A DNA stretch of 63,015 nt, taken from NCBI GenBank assembly GCA_938020565.1, contig CALIHP010000081.1:1-63015 (forward strand), read 5' to 3'. The notes under the pieces were generated by a model. That model did not search any database. It was not told the origin of the DNA and saw nothing but the letters and a program-made list of their open reading frames with translations. The first letter of the stretch is position 1. The number at the start of each line of letters is the position of its first letter. The stretch is from an uncultured Anaerolineaceae bacterium. Lineage in GTDB: Bacteria > Chloroflexota > Anaerolineae > Anaerolineales > Anaerolineaceae. Both the position numbers and the translations under genes were made by a program. Positions 61,715 through 63,015 of this stretch are shown here, piece after piece.

Positions 61715-63015
61715 CTACACCACCTCCTTCATCAGCTCGGAGGATTGCTTTGTGTAGTCGCTTAACTTATCCAGTATATCTGTAGTTTCATCATAGTTAA
61801 AATGGATTTCTATCCTTTTTTCTTCCAAAACATAGATTTTATCGACAAGTCTTACAAGAAGCCCTCTTTCTAAGGTGCTTATATTCCTGTACTTTTTAAT
61901 ATCTGACAGGAAGTTTTTGTTTCCCAAACTCTTTTGATAGAGTCTTGAAATTTCTTTATTCTGCTTTTCTAAAATCAGTTCGCTTTCTACGATACGGTTT
62001 GTATAAAACTCTCTCATACCGTAAAATTCTTCTTCAGAAATGATTCCTTCTTTTAAGTCCTGATACAGAGCCGATTTTAAAAGTTCAAACTTTGCCTTGC
62101 TTTTCTTGGTATACTCCTGTCTTTTATCTATTTTCTGAAAAAGCTCATAAGATACTTCCATTTCTCTTATCTCTTCTGAAATGCTTTCATACTTCCCAAG
62201 AGAGTTGATATAATGGCAAATCATCTCAAGTACGCTTAGCTTTAATTCTTCCTGTTTGATTGAATGCCTGCTGCACTCTTTTCCTTTGTTGTACTGGGAG
62301 CAGATATAGTAAATAGTGGGAGTTTTCCCTCTCTTATCGACTTTCTTTGTCATCTGAGCATTACAGTCCTTGCAAAATAAAAGACCTGAAAACAAATCCG
62401 CCTTCTCTCCGACATTTTTTGCCTTTATATCACATTTCAAAAGTTTTTGGGCAATTTCAAAGTCATAAATATCAATAATAGCTTCATGATTGTCCTCGAT
62501 TTCAATCCAATCGCTTCTATCCTTGGAAACCACCTTATCCAGCTTATAGTTTATCTTTTCCCGTTTTCCCTGTTGCAGTGTTCCGATATAGATTTCATTG
62601 GTTAAAATACGATTAACTGCCGGCGTATCCCATTTGGCAACCGCCTTTGTGCTGAAGCCTGTCTTATACCTTATTCCCTTTGCCTTTTTATGCTCCATCG
62701 GTGATGGGATTCCATTATCGTTTAAGTGTTTGGCAATAGAGTAGGAGCTGTACCCCTCAAGCTTCATTGAAAAGATTTTACGCACCACATATTCCGCTTC
62801 TTTATCAATTACTATTTTGTGCTTATCTTCCTTATCTTTTTCATAGCCGTAAGGAGCATAGTTTGATATAAACTGTCCCTGTTTTCTCTTTACCTTGCAG
62901 ACACTTCTGACCTTTGCGGAAGTATCCCTACAATAATTGTCATTGATGAAGCTTTTAAACGGAATGACCAAGTTCTTTTCCGTTTCACTGGCTGTATAGC
63001 TGTCATAATTATCAT
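61715..63015 (-). CDS. Large serine recombinase, cut by window edge (3' part)
   Basis: The frame is open to the right edge, with NYDSYTASETEKNLVIPFKSFINDNYC at the edge, so the catalytic N-terminus lies outside the window. What remains is the Recombinase domain, a zinc ribbon (CKDCNAQM and CSQYNKGKECSRH) and a coiled coil. It is followed immediately by the second recombinase gene. Confidence 0.9.
   Translation of the reverse strand, partial: DNYDSYTASETEKNLVIPFKSFINDNYCRDTSAKVRSVCKVKRKQGQFISNYAPYGYEKDKEDKHKIVIDKEAEYVVRKIFSMKLEGYSSYSIAKHLNDNGIPSPMEHKKAKGIRYKTGFSTKAVAKWDTPAVNRILTNEIYIGTLQQGKREKINYKLDKVVSKDRSDWIEIEDNHEAIIDIYDFEIAQKLLKCDIKAKNVGEKADLFSGLLFCKDCNAQMTKKVDKRGKTPTIYYICSQYNKGKECSRHSIKQEELKLSVLEMICHYINSLGKYESISEEIREMEVSYELFQKIDKRQEYTKKSKAKFELLKSALYQDLKEGIISEEEFYGMREFYTNRIVESELILEKQNKEISRLYQKSLGNKNFLSDIKKYRNISTLERGLLVRLVDKIYVLEEKRIEIHFNYDETTDILDKLSDYTKQSSELMKEVV

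Larger units (their letters stand above)
57447..63015 (-). mobile_element. End of an integrative element with three tandem serine recombinases
   Basis: From about 57447 the DNA is clearly AT-richer and of Firmicutes style. It carries an ORF6N-domain gene and three large serine recombinase genes in a row, a module known from integrative and conjugative elements of Firmicutes. The window cuts the element on the right. I see no clear attachment site; it should lie left of 57447, possibly left of the TetR/S pair at 56147. Confidence 0.75.

Noticed and set aside
1..63015. tRNA or rRNA genes
   Set aside because: I looked for T-loop-like and acceptor-stem patterns in the intergenic parts and saw none; only the SRP RNA is convincing.

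Overview
The window looks like a chromosome segment of a GC-rich anaerobic bacterium, most likely of the Chloroflexota (Anaerolineae). This placement is inference from the mix of genes: an hrcA-grpE-dnaK-dnaJ-prmA locus under a CIRCE element, the heterodimeric dihydroorotate dehydrogenase PyrD/PyrK, a short bacterial SRP RNA after recO, LplB/LplC-type and ribose-type sugar importers, and many secreted proteins. The last ~5.5 kb is visibly AT-richer and Firmicutes-like, and is a foreign mobile element.

Layout. 1-1243: a CRISPR array of 8 repeats, read on the minus strand, with its leader. 1244-9411: a complete type I-C cas locus on the minus strand (cas3, cas5c, cas8c, cas7c, terminator, cas4, cas1, cas2). 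9781-14863: a secreted protein of unknown function, a large GT-C-like membrane protein, a PAP2 phosphatase and a GNAT acetyltransferase. 14966-22493: heat-shock operon with a clear sigma-70 promoter and CIRCE, prmA, a YedF/DsrE-like protein, a HIT protein, a SWIM-type zinc protein and a glutaredoxin-like protein. 22523-25969 (minus): pyrK-pyrD-pyrE plus DUF523 and free-methionine-sulfoxide reductase genes in an overlapping operon. 26095-27285: a serine-hydrolase-fold protein that has lost its catalytic motif. 27466-31896: corC-cdd-recO, SRP RNA, a methyltransferase with a zinc ribbon, and a secreted protein.

32251-41947 is a pentose region: araA-araD-araB (minus), a divergent LacI regulator, and a ribose-type ABC importer. 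42175-47023 holds a TetR regulator, two half-size ABC exporters and a Trep_Strep/MptD-type ECF S component, with two near-identical palindromes around the operon promoter. 47073-55959 (minus) is a compact, apparently undescribed catabolic locus: FadR-type regulator, AtuA-like DUF1446 protein, DUF4387 protein, two permeases and a binding protein of an LplABC-type importer, then two ADP-ribosylglycohydrolase-family enzymes. One of those enzymes carries a long C-terminal beta-rich extension.

56147-57414 carries a second TetR plus MptD-type S component, where the TetR gene seems to have a one-base frameshift near its start. 57447-63015 is the end of an integrative element: an ORF6N-domain gene broken by one in-frame stop, and three tandem large serine recombinases, the last cut by the window edge.

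The two places I would look at first are the AtuA/DUF4387/LplABC/ADP-ribosylglycohydrolase operon, as a candidate new uptake-and-hydrolysis pathway, and the pairing of MptD-type S components with TetR regulators, twice in one window, without the usual EcfT/EcfA partners.
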